Assembly (NCBI GenBank): GCA_029261895.1
Contig: JAJDAK010000010.1
Span: forward strand, 1 to 39,135
Direction: 5' to 3'
DNA length: 39,135 nt
Source of the DNA: Deltaproteobacteria bacterium
GTDB lineage: Bacteria; Myxococcota_A; UBA9160; SZUA-336
Made by a program: the position numbers and the translations under genes. Shown here one piece after another: positions 16,790 to 24,832 of this stretch; within the stretch, counting starts at the first letter, position 1; each line of letters begins with the position of its first letter. The notes beneath the pieces were generated by a model, which did not search any database, was not told the origin of the DNA, and was given only the letters and a program-made list of their open reading frames with translations.

Positions 16790-19700
16790 ATGACCCGCGC
16801 CCACCTCATCCTCTGCATTTCGCTGCTCGCCGCATCGACGGCTGCTTCGGCCAAAACGACGACCTTCTTCGACGAGAATACGGGCGAACCGATCCGCGTT
16901 GAAAAGGACCTCGACAATGACGGTCAGATCGACCAATGGGAATACCTAGCCGGTGGTAAGCATCCGGTACGCGTTGAGCAAGACCAAAACGGAAACCGCA
17001 AAGTCGACCTTTGGCAATTCTTTGAAGGCAGGACATTGGTGCGCCAGGAGGAAGACACCAACCACGACGGCAAGGTCGATATCTGGATTGATCTCGATGC
17101 GAACGCGTTGCCGAAACGCCAACGCAAGGATACGGACCACAACGGCAAGGTCGACACCACGCTGTATTACCAAAATGGCAAGCGCTCCCGCCTCGAGGAG
17201 GATCCAGACGGGAATGGCAAGGCGAACGAGACGGCAAAGTTCGAAAACGACATGCTCGTGGAGCTGACACGCGATGAAAACGAAGACGGACGGCCGGAAA
17301 GCCGAGCGACCTTCAACGCGAGTGAAGAAAAGCAGCTCGAAGAGCAGGACACCGACAACGACGGCCGCTTCGATATCAAGATCATCTACAACGGTGGACG
17401 CAAGATTCGTACGGAGACGGATACAAATTACGACGGTAAGAACGATCGCACCGACCACTATAACAAGAAGGGTGAAGTCGAGCGCCAAGAACTCGATGCA
17501 AATGACGACGGCCGCTTCGAAACCGTCGTGTCGTTCAAAAATGGCACGCAGGCTCGGCAGGAGCGCGACCAGAACGGTGATGGAGCGCCCGAACTCGTTG
17601 TCTTCTACGATGCGTCGGGAAAGCGCGAGCGCGAAGAAGTCGATTCTGACGGCGATCTTGCGATTGATACCCGACGGTACTATCGCGGCGCAGACCTGGT
17701 AGAAGAGACCCGAGACCTGGATGAGGATGGGAAGATTGAATTTGCTGAGCGTTACGATCCGGCAACCAAGAAAGCGATCCGTGAACTCGATACCAATGCC
17801 GACGGGAAGACCGACACCTGGGTGGAATTGCTCGACGGCATCCGCAAGAAGCAGCGTGAGGATCGTAATTTCGATGGCCAGGTCGACGTAGAGTACAAAG
17901 TCGACGGCGAGACGATTGTTGAAAAGATCGAAAATACGACGGGTGATGATTTCTTCGATCTACGCACGGTTTTCGCCAAAGACAAGCCGGAGCGGCGCGA
18001 GCAGGACAGAAACAAAGACGGCAAAGCCGACTCGATCGAACATTTCGCAGCTGGCATCGTAGCGCGGCAAGAGCTCGATGAAGACTTCGACGGGCGCTTC
18101 GATCTTTGGAATTTCTTCAACGCAGGCAAGCTCGAGAAACAGGAACAGGACAGCAACGGCGACGGTAAAGCGAATCTCTGGATTGAGCTAGACGGTGCGA
18201 CAGGTAAACGAAAGCGCGTACTGAAAGACACCGATTCAGACGGACGCATCGATAGCTGGACGAAGTTTGATGGCGGTGTTGCGACTCAAACCGAATCTGA
18301 CACAAATGCGGATGGGAAACCCGACCGTTTTGTGGATATGGCGAACGGCAAACCCAAAGAGGTACGCGAAGATCGCAATTACGATGGCAGCACAGACTAC
18401 CGCGCGGAATACAACACTGAAGGCACGGTACTTCGCGATTGGACTGACGAAGACAACGACGGGCGCTTCGAAGCGTCGGTCTCATACAAAGGCGGCCAAC
18501 GTAACGAAGTCGAGCTGGATGCCGATGGTGACGGTAAGCCAGACGGACGCGTTTTTTATGATGCGGCCGGCAAAGAGCGCATCCGTGAGGAACAGGACAA
18601 GAACGAAGACGGCGTTCCCGATACGGTGACGCTCTTCAAGAACGGCCAGATCCTGCGCCAGGAGCGCGATAGCAACGCCAACGGCAAGATGGATCAATGG
18701 GTCGACTTTGACGCGAACGAAAAACCGTCTCATGAGGATGTCGACACGAACCAAGACGGTAAGCCGGACGTCGTCAAGAAATACGCGCAAGGCATCCAAA
18801 CCGAGCAACGCGAGGATCGCGATTTCAATGGCCAGGACGATAATATCACCTACTACGAAGCAGGCAGCCCAGTAAAAATCGAGTCCGATACCAATAGCGA
18901 CGGTAGATTCGATACGGTGATTCAGCTCAAGGGCGGGCAGCGTACGCGCCAGGAGGAAGATACCAACCACGACGGTAAGACCGACTCGATCTCAACGTTT
19001 GAGAACGACAAAGTCGTACGCCAGCAAGCAGATACCGACGGGGATACTCGTTTCGAAACGGTTTCACTATTCGAAAATGGTCGCCGCTCACGAGTTGAAA
19101 CGGATATGAACGGCGACGGGCGACCCGACCGCATTTCTCACTTCAAGCCCGGGGCCAAGGAGCCGTATCAAGTCGAACAGGATAACGATTTCGACGGTCG
19201 ATTCGACGCGACCGCAAAGTTTGACGGTGGCAAAGAGGTGGGACAGGAAATCGACGCCAACGGCGATGGCAAGACGGATCAATGGCTCGAACTCGGCGCG
19301 AACGGCAAGATCCGGCAAAAACGCGAAGACACGAACGGAAATGGAAAGCCTGATCTAACCGTTAAATTCGATTCGAACGGCGATCCGGTTCAACAGATCG
19401 AAGACGGAAACGAAGACGGCAAACCGAACCGCGTTACGAAATTTGAAGCCGGTAAGCCGATCGAAATCGAAGAGGACAGCGGTGGCAAGGGTTGCCTGGA
19501 TCAAAAGCAACGTTTCGACGCTGCAGGTACGCTGGTCGAAGACGCGACGGATTCAGACGGAAACTGCGTGATCGACACCTGGACGTATCTCGTCGCCGGC
19601 GAAGTGGTTCGCCGCGAGGTCGACACCAATAAGAATAAGGTGATCGACGTATGGTCGTACTTCGAGGGCGGATCACGGGTACGACAAGCCGAGGCCCGAG

Positions 19701-20188
19701 GGCGCTGTTCCAAACCCAATATGCTCGCGATCTTTGCCGCGGACGGGAAGCGCATCGTGGCTCAGGAAGAGGACCAGAATTGCAACGGGAAGCCCGACCG
19801 ACTCACTCGCTTTACCAAAAGCGGCGATCCCAGTTTTCGCTGTACTCCCTACGAGATCCTAAATTTCGAAGCGGGAAAGGTGACACTGAGCCTCGAGGAT
19901 TCCACCAAAGACGGGTATGCCGATCAACGTCAAACCTATCGCAGCGATGTACCCGTACGGCTTGATGCGGACACGAATGGCGATCGTAAGCCCGACGTTT
20001 GGATCACTTACGAAAACGGTAAAGCGATTTACCAGGATGAAGATTTGGATTTTGACGGAAAAGCGGATCAGCGCTTCGACTTGGCGACCGATCAGCCGAT
20101 GGAAATGAATGGAAGCCTTCCCGCAGCGTCACTGGCGACATTCGAAGCGGTGACATGTCGCGACTTCAGTGCTTTTTGGCAGCGCTAA
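16790..20188 (+). CDS. Giant periplasmic Asp-rich repeat protein (about 43 EF-loop-like repeats)
   Basis: 1132 residues. A signal peptide (MTRAHLILCISLLAASTAASA) is followed, almost to the end, by about 43 tandem units of 23-26 residues with consensus xExDTNxDGKxDxxxxYxNGxxxR. Each holds a DxNxDGxxD loop like those that bind calcium in EF-hands, dockerins and thrombospondin type 3 repeats. Units near residues 900-1010 are degenerate and gain Cys (KGCLDQ, GNCVID, RCSKPN, NCNGKPD, FRCTPY), giving a probable disulfide-bonded section. The C-terminus (SLATFEAVTCRDFSAFWQR) breaks the pattern. It starts at the base following the TolA/TonB-like stop. A calcium-stiffened rod spanning the periplasm or exposed on the surface is inference; the domain has no assigned function that I know. 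Confidence 0.85.
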   Translation: MTRAHLILCISLLAASTAASAKTTTFFDENTGEPIRVEKDLDNDGQIDQWEYLAGGKHPVRVEQDQNGNRKVDLWQFFEGRTLVRQEEDTNHDGKVDIWIDLDANALPKRQRKDTDHNGKVDTTLYYQNGKRSRLEEDPDGNGKANETAKFENDMLVELTRDENEDGRPESRATFNASEEKQLEEQDTDNDGRFDIKIIYNGGRKIRTETDTNYDGKNDRTDHYNKKGEVERQELDANDDGRFETVVSFKNGTQARQERDQNGDGAPELVVFYDASGKREREEVDSDGDLAIDTRRYYRGADLVEETRDLDEDGKIEFAERYDPATKKAIRELDTNADGKTDTWVELLDGIRKKQREDRNFDGQVDVEYKVDGETIVEKIENTTGDDFFDLRTVFAKDKPERREQDRNKDGKADSIEHFAAGIVARQELDEDFDGRFDLWNFFNAGKLEKQEQDSNGDGKANLWIELDGATGKRKRVLKDTDSDGRIDSWTKFDGGVATQTESDTNADGKPDRFVDMANGKPKEVREDRNYDGSTDYRAEYNTEGTVLRDWTDEDNDGRFEASVSYKGGQRNEVELDADGDGKPDGRVFYDAAGKERIREEQDKNEDGVPDTVTLFKNGQILRQERDSNANGKMDQWVDFDANEKPSHEDVDTNQDGKPDVVKKYAQGIQTEQREDRDFNGQDDNITYYEAGSPVKIESDTNSDGRFDTVIQLKGGQRTRQEEDTNHDGKTDSISTFENDKVVRQQADTDGDTRFETVSLFENGRRSRVETDMNGDGRPDRISHFKPGAKEPYQVEQDNDFDGRFDATAKFDGGKEVGQEIDANGDGKTDQWLELGANGKIRQKREDTNGNGKPDLTVKFDSNGDPVQQIEDGNEDGKPNRVTKFEAGKPIEIEEDSGGKGCLDQKQRFDAAGTLVEDATDSDGNCVIDTWTYLVAGEVVRREVDTNKNKVIDVWSYFEGGSRVRQAEARGRCSKPNMLAIFAADGKRIVAQEEDQNCNGKPDRLTRFTKSGDPSFRCTPYEILNFEAGKVTLSLEDSTKDGYADQRQTYRSDVPVRLDADTNGDRKPDVWITYENGKAIYQDEDLDFDGKADQRFDLATDQPMEMNGSLPAASLATFEAVTCRDFSAFWQR

Positions 20189-20230
20189 GGCGCTCGGGCC
20201 GCGCTATGGTAAGATGGAATTCGATTAGCA

Positions 20231-21493
20231 ATGACGCGTAGATACACACGACCCCTTGCCCGCATCATCGCGCTCGTTTTGATCGCGAGCGGAGCTGCGT
20301 GCGCGACCGCTCCGGCCATTGATCCGACGACGGCGAGCACGGACGACCCCAACGCGCCATCCCTCGACCCCAATCAACCTGACGTCAGCGCTGATGCGCA
20401 GTCCCAAAAAGCCCCTGCCACACCGGGTCGTGCCGAGGCCGGCGTGGAGGGGATGATTATGGGCACGGTCCTCGGCGCGCAAGTTGGCGGCAGCTACGGT
20501 GCAGCGATCGGTGCAGTCCTCTTTGGCACGTATGGCGTGCTCACGGGTGACGTACCTTTCGATACTGGCCGAGCGCGACGCACACCTCCACCCGACTCCG
20601 ACGAAGAGTTGGATCGTGAGATCGAAGAAGAGCTCTCTAAGCAAGATGAGCTTGAGACTGAGATCGAGGACGAACTCCGCAAACAGGAGGAGCTCCTGGC
20701 AGCGATCGAAAAGCAGGAAAGCGTTAATGAATCGATCTCCGTCGAACAGCAAAAGCGACTCGAAGTCGAATCTGATGATCCACTCGCGTCACCCAACCTG
20801 CCGTACGAACGCAACCTGCCCGAAACGATTTTCGATCGGATCGAGCGTGAAGAAAACGGCGAAACGGTGGTCGCAAAGACGCTTGATGCAGATCGCGACG
20901 GCAAACCAGAAGTAGAGATCGTATTCGACAACAAAACAGGCAAACGCACGCGTCGCAATGAGGACACGAATTTTGACGGACGGCTGGACACGACAAATTC
21001 GTACAAGAACGGAGAGATCGCCGAGCGCAGCGAAGATACCAACCATGACGGCAAAGCCGACCGCTGGATCGACTACGAAAATGGCCGAGGCACGCGCGAA
21101 CGGGTCGATCGCAACTACGACGGGGAGGCAGATGCTACCTACCTCTACGAAAATGGCACGCTGGTGGCCGAAACGCATGATACGAACTACGACGGCAAGA
21201 TCGATCGGCGGGTAGAGTACGAAGGGAAACGGCGCGTACTCGAGATCGAAGATCGCGACCTCAACGGTTCGCTCGAATCACGAACCATTCTCGGTACAAA
21301 CGAACGTCCGGTTCGTACCGAGCGAGATCAAAACGACGATGGAAAAACTGACGTCTGGGAATACTACGACGACACGCAACATGATGCTCTCGTCTTAGCG
21401 CGCAAAGAAGAAGATACAAACGCTGACGGCCGCGCCGACGTCAAGTCCTACTACAAGAACGGCAAGCTCATCCGCCGCGAGACTTCCGAATAG
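20231..21493 (+). CDS. Lipoprotein-like protein with glycine zipper, coiled coil and eight Asp-rich repeats
   Basis: 420 residues. The N-terminal signal (LARIIALVLIASGAACATA) has a Cys at about residue 26 in a near-lipobox context (SGAAC rather than LxGC), so lipidation is likely but not certain. A Pro/Asp-rich linker follows, then a glycine-zipper segment at about 74-110 (GMIMGTVLGAQVGGSYGAAIGAVLFGTYG) able to insert in a membrane, a strongly charged coiled coil at about 125-185 (many EEL and KQ heptads), and eight repeats of the same DxNxDGxxD type as the preceding gene, running to the C-terminus. It follows that gene by 42 bp and ends 4 bp from the convergent exbD stop. It may be the membrane-anchored docking partner of the larger repeat protein. 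Confidence 0.82.
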   Translation: MTRRYTRPLARIIALVLIASGAACATAPAIDPTTASTDDPNAPSLDPNQPDVSADAQSQKAPATPGRAEAGVEGMIMGTVLGAQVGGSYGAAIGAVLFGTYGVLTGDVPFDTGRARRTPPPDSDEELDREIEEELSKQDELETEIEDELRKQEELLAAIEKQESVNESISVEQQKRLEVESDDPLASPNLPYERNLPETIFDRIEREENGETVVAKTLDADRDGKPEVEIVFDNKTGKRTRRNEDTNFDGRLDTTNSYKNGEIAERSEDTNHDGKADRWIDYENGRGTRERVDRNYDGEADATYLYENGTLVAETHDTNYDGKIDRRVEYEGKRRVLEIEDRDLNGSLESRTILGTNERPVRTERDQNDDGKTDVWEYYDDTQHDALVLARKEEDTNADGRADVKSYYKNGKLIRRETSE

Positions 21494-21497
21494 ACGA

Positions 21498-21902
21498 CTA
21501 CTGGCTCTTCTGCTTCACCGCGATGCCGACACTCTCAACACCGTGCTTCTTGACGATGCCGAGTACCTCAATAACGCGACCATGAATAACATTCTTGTCC
21601 GCACGAATTTCAACCGATTTGATTTGATCGCTCGAAGCTTCGATTTCAATCGTGAGGTCGAGCGCCTTGATGGTGGTCCGCTTCCCGTTCAACGCTAGAC
21701 TGCCGTTCTGGCCGATTTCGATGGTCAGTTTTTTACGCTCATCCGGAACCGCGGAGGCGGCCGACTCCGGAAGTTGCAGATCGATCTCCCGGTCTACGAA
21801 TGCAGTGGTGACCATGTAGAAGACAAGCAGCAGGAGCACCACGTCGATCAGCGGCGTAAGTCCGAGTGTTACCTCTTCGTCATTTTGTGCACGGCGGCCC
21901 AA
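21498..21902 (-). CDS. exbD: ExbD/TolR-family proton channel subunit
   Basis: 134 residues, normal for ExbD. A short cytoplasmic tail (GRRAQNDEEVTLGLTPLIDV) leads into the single helix PLIDVVLLLLVFYMVTTAF with the essential Asp at the start of the helix (about residue 20), the proton-carrying residue of ExbD and TolR. The periplasmic domain has the LQLPES and VEIRADKNVIHGRVIEVLGIVKKHGV blocks. It forms the channel core with ExbB and drives a TonB or TolA partner, here probably the product of 15758-16789. The start is TTG, 5 bases after AAGGAGG, and the codon directly follows the exbB stop. TolR is the alternative name; the gene set around it does not settle which. Confidence 0.93.
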   Translation of the reverse strand: MGRRAQNDEEVTLGLTPLIDVVLLLLVFYMVTTAFVDREIDLQLPESAASAVPDERKKLTIEIGQNGSLALNGKRTTIKALDLTIEIEASSDQIKSVEIRADKNVIHGRVIEVLGIVKKHGVESVGIAVKQKSQ

Positions 21903-22667
21903 CTAAGCCTCCTTGGACTCGTTGCCATTTTGAACCGTGACATCCTCAAGCATGCGCATGGAGATCTCTTCCAGGTCGGTCTCCAATACCTCGACTTTGC
22001 GACGCAGCAACGCGTGAAAACCAACGGCCGTCACACCGACCATCAACCCCGCGGCTGTGGTGACCAGGGCTTGAAAAATACCTCCCGCAACAATGCGTGC
22101 GTCACCGGTTCCAGTTTTCGCGATCTGATCAAAACTATCGATCATGCCCAAGACCGTACCTAGCAGCCCAAGCATGGTCGCGATATTTCCGATCGCACCC
22201 AACAACGGCAGGTTTCGTCGTAGCAATGTGGCTTCATGAGCGCCTGCGGTTTCAACCGCATCCTGCATACCTGCGAGCCCCGCGTTGAAATGGAGCAAAC
22301 CAGACCGTAGCACTCGCGCTATCGATGATTGCGACTCCGTACAAATCGCAAGCGCTTTATTTAAACTCTGGCGATTCCAATGATCGCGAATCCCCGTCAG
22401 AAAGCTTCGCGGAATCACGGCGCCCTGTCGCAACGCCCACACACGCTCCAACACAAGGCCGAACGTGATCATCGAACACAGCACGATCAAATGCATGATC
22501 TTGCCGCCCATCGCGTACCAGTCTTCAAACGAACGCTGGCCCGTTTCCTCGCCATCCACGGCCTCCGCCGCGATGGACTCGGAGTCCTGCGCGTACGCTG
22601 GCAGCACCGATGGGAGCATCCCCCCCAGGGCCAGTGTTAACGCGGCCCAAACCATAAACTTCCTCAC
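21903..22667 (-). CDS. exbB: ExbB/TolQ-family proton channel subunit (MotA/TolQ/ExbB family)
   Basis: 254 residues. It begins with an extra cleavable-looking signal (MRKFMVWAALTLALGGMLPSVLPAYAQ) as in the long ExbB type, then the first helix at about 55-75 (IMHLIVLCSMITFGLVLERVWAL), a cytoplasmic loop, and the paired helices that form the family signature (LPLLGAIGNIATMLGLLGTVLGMIDSF, then GGIFQALVTTAAGLMVGVTAVGFHAL). With ExbD it makes the proton-driven motor that energises a TonB or TolA protein. The start is GTG overlapping the VWA stop as GTGA, and the stop abuts exbD, so VWA-exbB-exbD are one translationally coupled unit. Confidence 0.94.
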   Translation of the reverse strand: MRKFMVWAALTLALGGMLPSVLPAYAQDSESIAAEAVDGEETGQRSFEDWYAMGGKIMHLIVLCSMITFGLVLERVWALRQGAVIPRSFLTGIRDHWNRQSLNKALAICTESQSSIARVLRSGLLHFNAGLAGMQDAVETAGAHEATLLRRNLPLLGAIGNIATMLGLLGTVLGMIDSFDQIAKTGTGDARIVAGGIFQALVTTAAGLMVGVTAVGFHALLRRKVEVLETDLEEISMRMLEDVTVQNGNESKEA

Positions 22668-23941
22668 TGCTCTTTCTCCTCTCCTTCAACCTCGATCGTG
22701 AGTGCTCGCTCACGCTCCTGTTGTCGGAATGCTTCCTGTCGATCGCGCTCCATCAGGAGCTGTAATTCCTTCTTACGTTTCCGTATGCGCCCGAGTTCTG
22801 CTTCGAGCTCTGCATCGGTGAGATCCTGATGTTTGAAAACAATATCAATCTCTGTTGACCCGCGCGTTCCATCGGAAGCGAGCGCAGATACACGAATACG
22901 ATTTTTTCCCGGTCGGACCGGAACGAAGCCACGAAATGAGCCATCGGGTTGAAGCAGAATATCTTCGGGCGCTGCAAGATCACCGATCGTCAAATTTACC
23001 GCTACGACATCGTCGATATTCGCGAACGAGATCCCCGAAAGTAGCGCCACGATGTCGCCTGGACGACGCACCGGCGTGTAGAGCCCGCCCGTGGTACGGG
23101 TCACCTGCGTGACCGCAATCGGATAGTCGATCGCCTGAGGCCCGAGACCGTAGACATTGATCATGATATTTCCCGCCTTCGCGGTACGGGCTGCGTCGAT
23201 GGTCATCTCGATATCGTCGGGATCTTCAACATCGGATTTGCCCGCGGGAAACGACGGCCGGCCGTCAGTAAGCAAGAGAATCACTTTCTTTGAGTCTCGG
23301 CGCGGTTTTGACAGCGCACCAACAAGTCCGCCCAATTCGCGTACCGCGAGTTTGATTCCGGCTTGCATGTCTGTACCACCACTGGGCTGCCGCAGCGCAA
23401 CGGCCTGGAGCGCTGCATCGACACGTGCGTATTCCGAAGTCAGCGCTTGTTCAAGCCAGGCATTCGCCTGGTCGACGGACTTCTGCTCATACGTCCGTGG
23501 GTCGACCTCGCCCGAGAACGTGATCAAACCAACGTGTACACGTTCGGGATTCAGTCCCTGGATCATCGAACGCGCCGCGTTCACTTCCGCGGCAAGGATC
23601 GAATCCTCGGGATCCGTGTTCTTGATATCGACACCCGGTACGAAGGACGCGCGCGTTTCACCAACGGTGCCGTCACCATCTACGTCGATACCACTTGGAT
23701 ATTTCGTAGAACCGGAAACGTCGAGCACAAAAATAACGTCGAAATTAACCGGGCGATCGCCGGCACGCGCAATGCCCGAAAGCGCGGCCATATTCGTGCG
23801 ATTTCGAATCACACTCCCCGGCTCGGGATCTTCGATCGTTACGCGCACGGGCGCGCTCAGGTCCTGCGGGAGGGAATCGGCCCAAGCGGTCGTGGCCAGA
23901 AACCCCAAGCCCGCAAGCGTTGCATAGAAGGCCGCGGTCAT
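22664..23941 (-). CDS. Secreted VWA-domain protein with an Asp-rich insertion in the MIDAS region
   Basis: 425 residues. A signal peptide (MTAAFYATLAGLGFLATTAWA) is followed by a strand-rich segment and a von Willebrand factor A domain: FVLDVSGST gives the DxSxS of the metal site, PSGGTDM the conserved Thr and LLTDGRPSF the final Asp. Right after the DxSxS loop it has an extra stretch, GIDVDGDGTVGE, that looks like a calcium loop and resembles the repeats of the neighbouring proteins. A beta-sandwich segment and a C-terminal charged coiled coil (ELEAELGRIRKRKKELQLL onwards) follow. It is probably a periplasmic protein-binding partner of ExbB/ExbD. The ATG at 23941 has AAGGAGAGG 6 bases upstream; a longer form from 23980 is not supported. 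Confidence 0.88.
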   Translation of the reverse strand: MTAAFYATLAGLGFLATTAWADSLPQDLSAPVRVTIEDPEPGSVIRNRTNMAALSGIARAGDRPVNFDVIFVLDVSGSTKYPSGIDVDGDGTVGETRASFVPGVDIKNTDPEDSILAAEVNAARSMIQGLNPERVHVGLITFSGEVDPRTYEQKSVDQANAWLEQALTSEYARVDAALQAVALRQPSGGTDMQAGIKLAVRELGGLVGALSKPRRDSKKVILLLTDGRPSFPAGKSDVEDPDDIEMTIDAARTAKAGNIMINVYGLGPQAIDYPIAVTQVTRTTGGLYTPVRRPGDIVALLSGISFANIDDVVAVNLTIGDLAAPEDILLQPDGSFRGFVPVRPGKNRIRVSALASDGTRGSTEIDIVFKHQDLTDAELEAELGRIRKRKKELQLLMERDRQEAFRQQERERALTIEVEGEEKEQ

Positions 23942-24002
23942 TCGAAACCTCTCCTTACTGGGGAGATCGGCCTTTGGCAACGGGACCTTAGGCGAAGTTT
24001 TG

Positions 24003-24095
24003 CGCGACCCCTTGGTTGCTCCTCGAAGTCCCGTGACCGCGCTTCGCGACCCCTTGGTTGCTCCTCGAAGTCCCGTGACCGCGCTTCGCGGTCAC
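24003..24095. repeat. 42-bp tandem repeat ending in a perfect hairpin
   Basis: Two identical 42-bp units (24003-24044 and 24045-24086), built around CGACCCCTTGGTTGCTCC and a GTGACCGCG end, fill the gap between the OmpA-like and VWA genes. The second unit runs into a perfect 9-bp inverted repeat, GTGACCGCG (24075-24083) / CGCGGTCAC (24087-24095), with a 3-base loop. The hairpin lies 3 bp after the stop of the OmpA-like gene, where it could act as a terminator or a transcript-stabilising element. There is no T run on either side. Confidence 0.85.
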
Positions 24096-24097
24096 CA

Positions 24098-24754
24098 CTA
24101 CATGGCGCCGTCTTGAAAGACTTCCTCGTGCGGCCGAATCTCAATCTCTACACGGCGGTTCTGTGCACGACCTTCCGGTGAAGCGTTGGTCGAAACCGGA
24201 AGTGACTCGCCAAAACCGATCGCGGTGATGCGCGGCGGTGAAACCGACTCCGCGACCAGAAAATCACGCACACGATCCGAGCGTTTTTCCGAAAGTGTTT
24301 GGTTGTATCCCGTGTCGCCCACTGCGTCCGTATGTCCCTTAATGATCACCTGGCTCTTTGGATAGTTGTTGAGCGTTTGCGCGAGCGATCGAAGCCGATC
24401 GTAGGCGCCGGGCGAAAGTGTCGATGATCCGGAGTCAAAGAGGATTCCTGACGCAAAATTGACCAACAGAGAATCATCACGTCGTTGCACATCCGCGCCG
24501 GGAATCGCGTCGAGCTCCTTGGCCTGCTGGTCGAGATAACGCCCAACCAAGCCACCCGCGAGTGCGCCCGTTGCAGCACCGATCAGCGCGCCTCCTGCAC
24601 GATGGTCACTGCCACCGATGGCTGCGCCTGCGGCAGCGCCAGCGAGCGTGCCGAGCAAAGCGCCCTTTGCGGTCTTGCTCTCCAGCGGTGTACCGACTGT
24701 GCTGCAGCCCAACGCCGCTATTGCCACTACCACGATCATCGTTTGACTACGCAT
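24098..24754 (-). CDS. OmpA/Pal-like lipoprotein with glycine-zipper domain
   Basis: 218 residues. The signal ends in the lipobox AALGC (Cys at about residue 17), so it should be a lipoprotein, probably of the outer membrane. A glycine-zipper segment (about 30-70: GALLGTLAGAAAGAAIGG, then GGALIGAATGALAGGLVGRYL) may insert in a membrane. The C-terminal OmpA domain has LFDSGSSTLSPGAYDRL, the peptidoglycan-binding GHTDAVGDTGYNQTLSEKRSDRV and the closing NRRVEIEI, so it should hold peptidoglycan non-covalently. The YiaD/OmpA-lipoprotein family is the closest match, and the plan equals Pal plus a glycine zipper. It is the first gene of the leftward run with the VWA, exbB and exbD genes, across the 42-bp repeats. 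Confidence 0.92.
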   Translation of the reverse strand: MRSQTMIVVVAIAALGCSTVGTPLESKTAKGALLGTLAGAAAGAAIGGSDHRAGGALIGAATGALAGGLVGRYLDQQAKELDAIPGADVQRRDDSLLVNFASGILFDSGSSTLSPGAYDRLRSLAQTLNNYPKSQVIIKGHTDAVGDTGYNQTLSEKRSDRVRDFLVAESVSPPRITAIGFGESLPVSTNASPEGRAQNRRVEIEIRPHEEVFQDGAM

Positions 24755-24798
24755 CAGAATCCCCCTCGCCTCTTCGGGTCGTTTATTGCCCGTTTGGT

Positions 24799-24825
24799 GC
24801 CTTGGCGGCGTTTCTGCGCCAAGGC
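24799..24825. terminator. Hairpin between the glutaminyl-cyclase-like and OmpA-like genes
   Basis: A perfect 9-bp inverted repeat, GCCTTGGCG (24799-24807) / CGCCAAGGC (24817-24825), with a 9-base loop. It lies 8 bp beyond the stop of the M28 gene and about 45 bp before the OmpA-like start, both on the minus strand. No T run follows, so it may be a weak terminator or a processing hairpin. Confidence 0.5.
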
Positions 24826-24832
24826 GTTAGCA

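Noticed and set aside
16790..20188. Assembly artefact from repeated units
   Set aside because: Units differ clearly in sequence and length and the frame stays open throughout, so collapse or expansion errors are unlikely to explain the array.
24003..24095. CRISPR array
   Set aside because: Two contiguous copies without spacers; a simple tandem repeat, with no cas genes in the window.
23157..24181. Two long plus-strand open frames (256 and 272 codons)
   Set aside because: Both are antisense to the VWA gene, and the second runs into the 42-bp repeats; composition is low-complexity with no family match.
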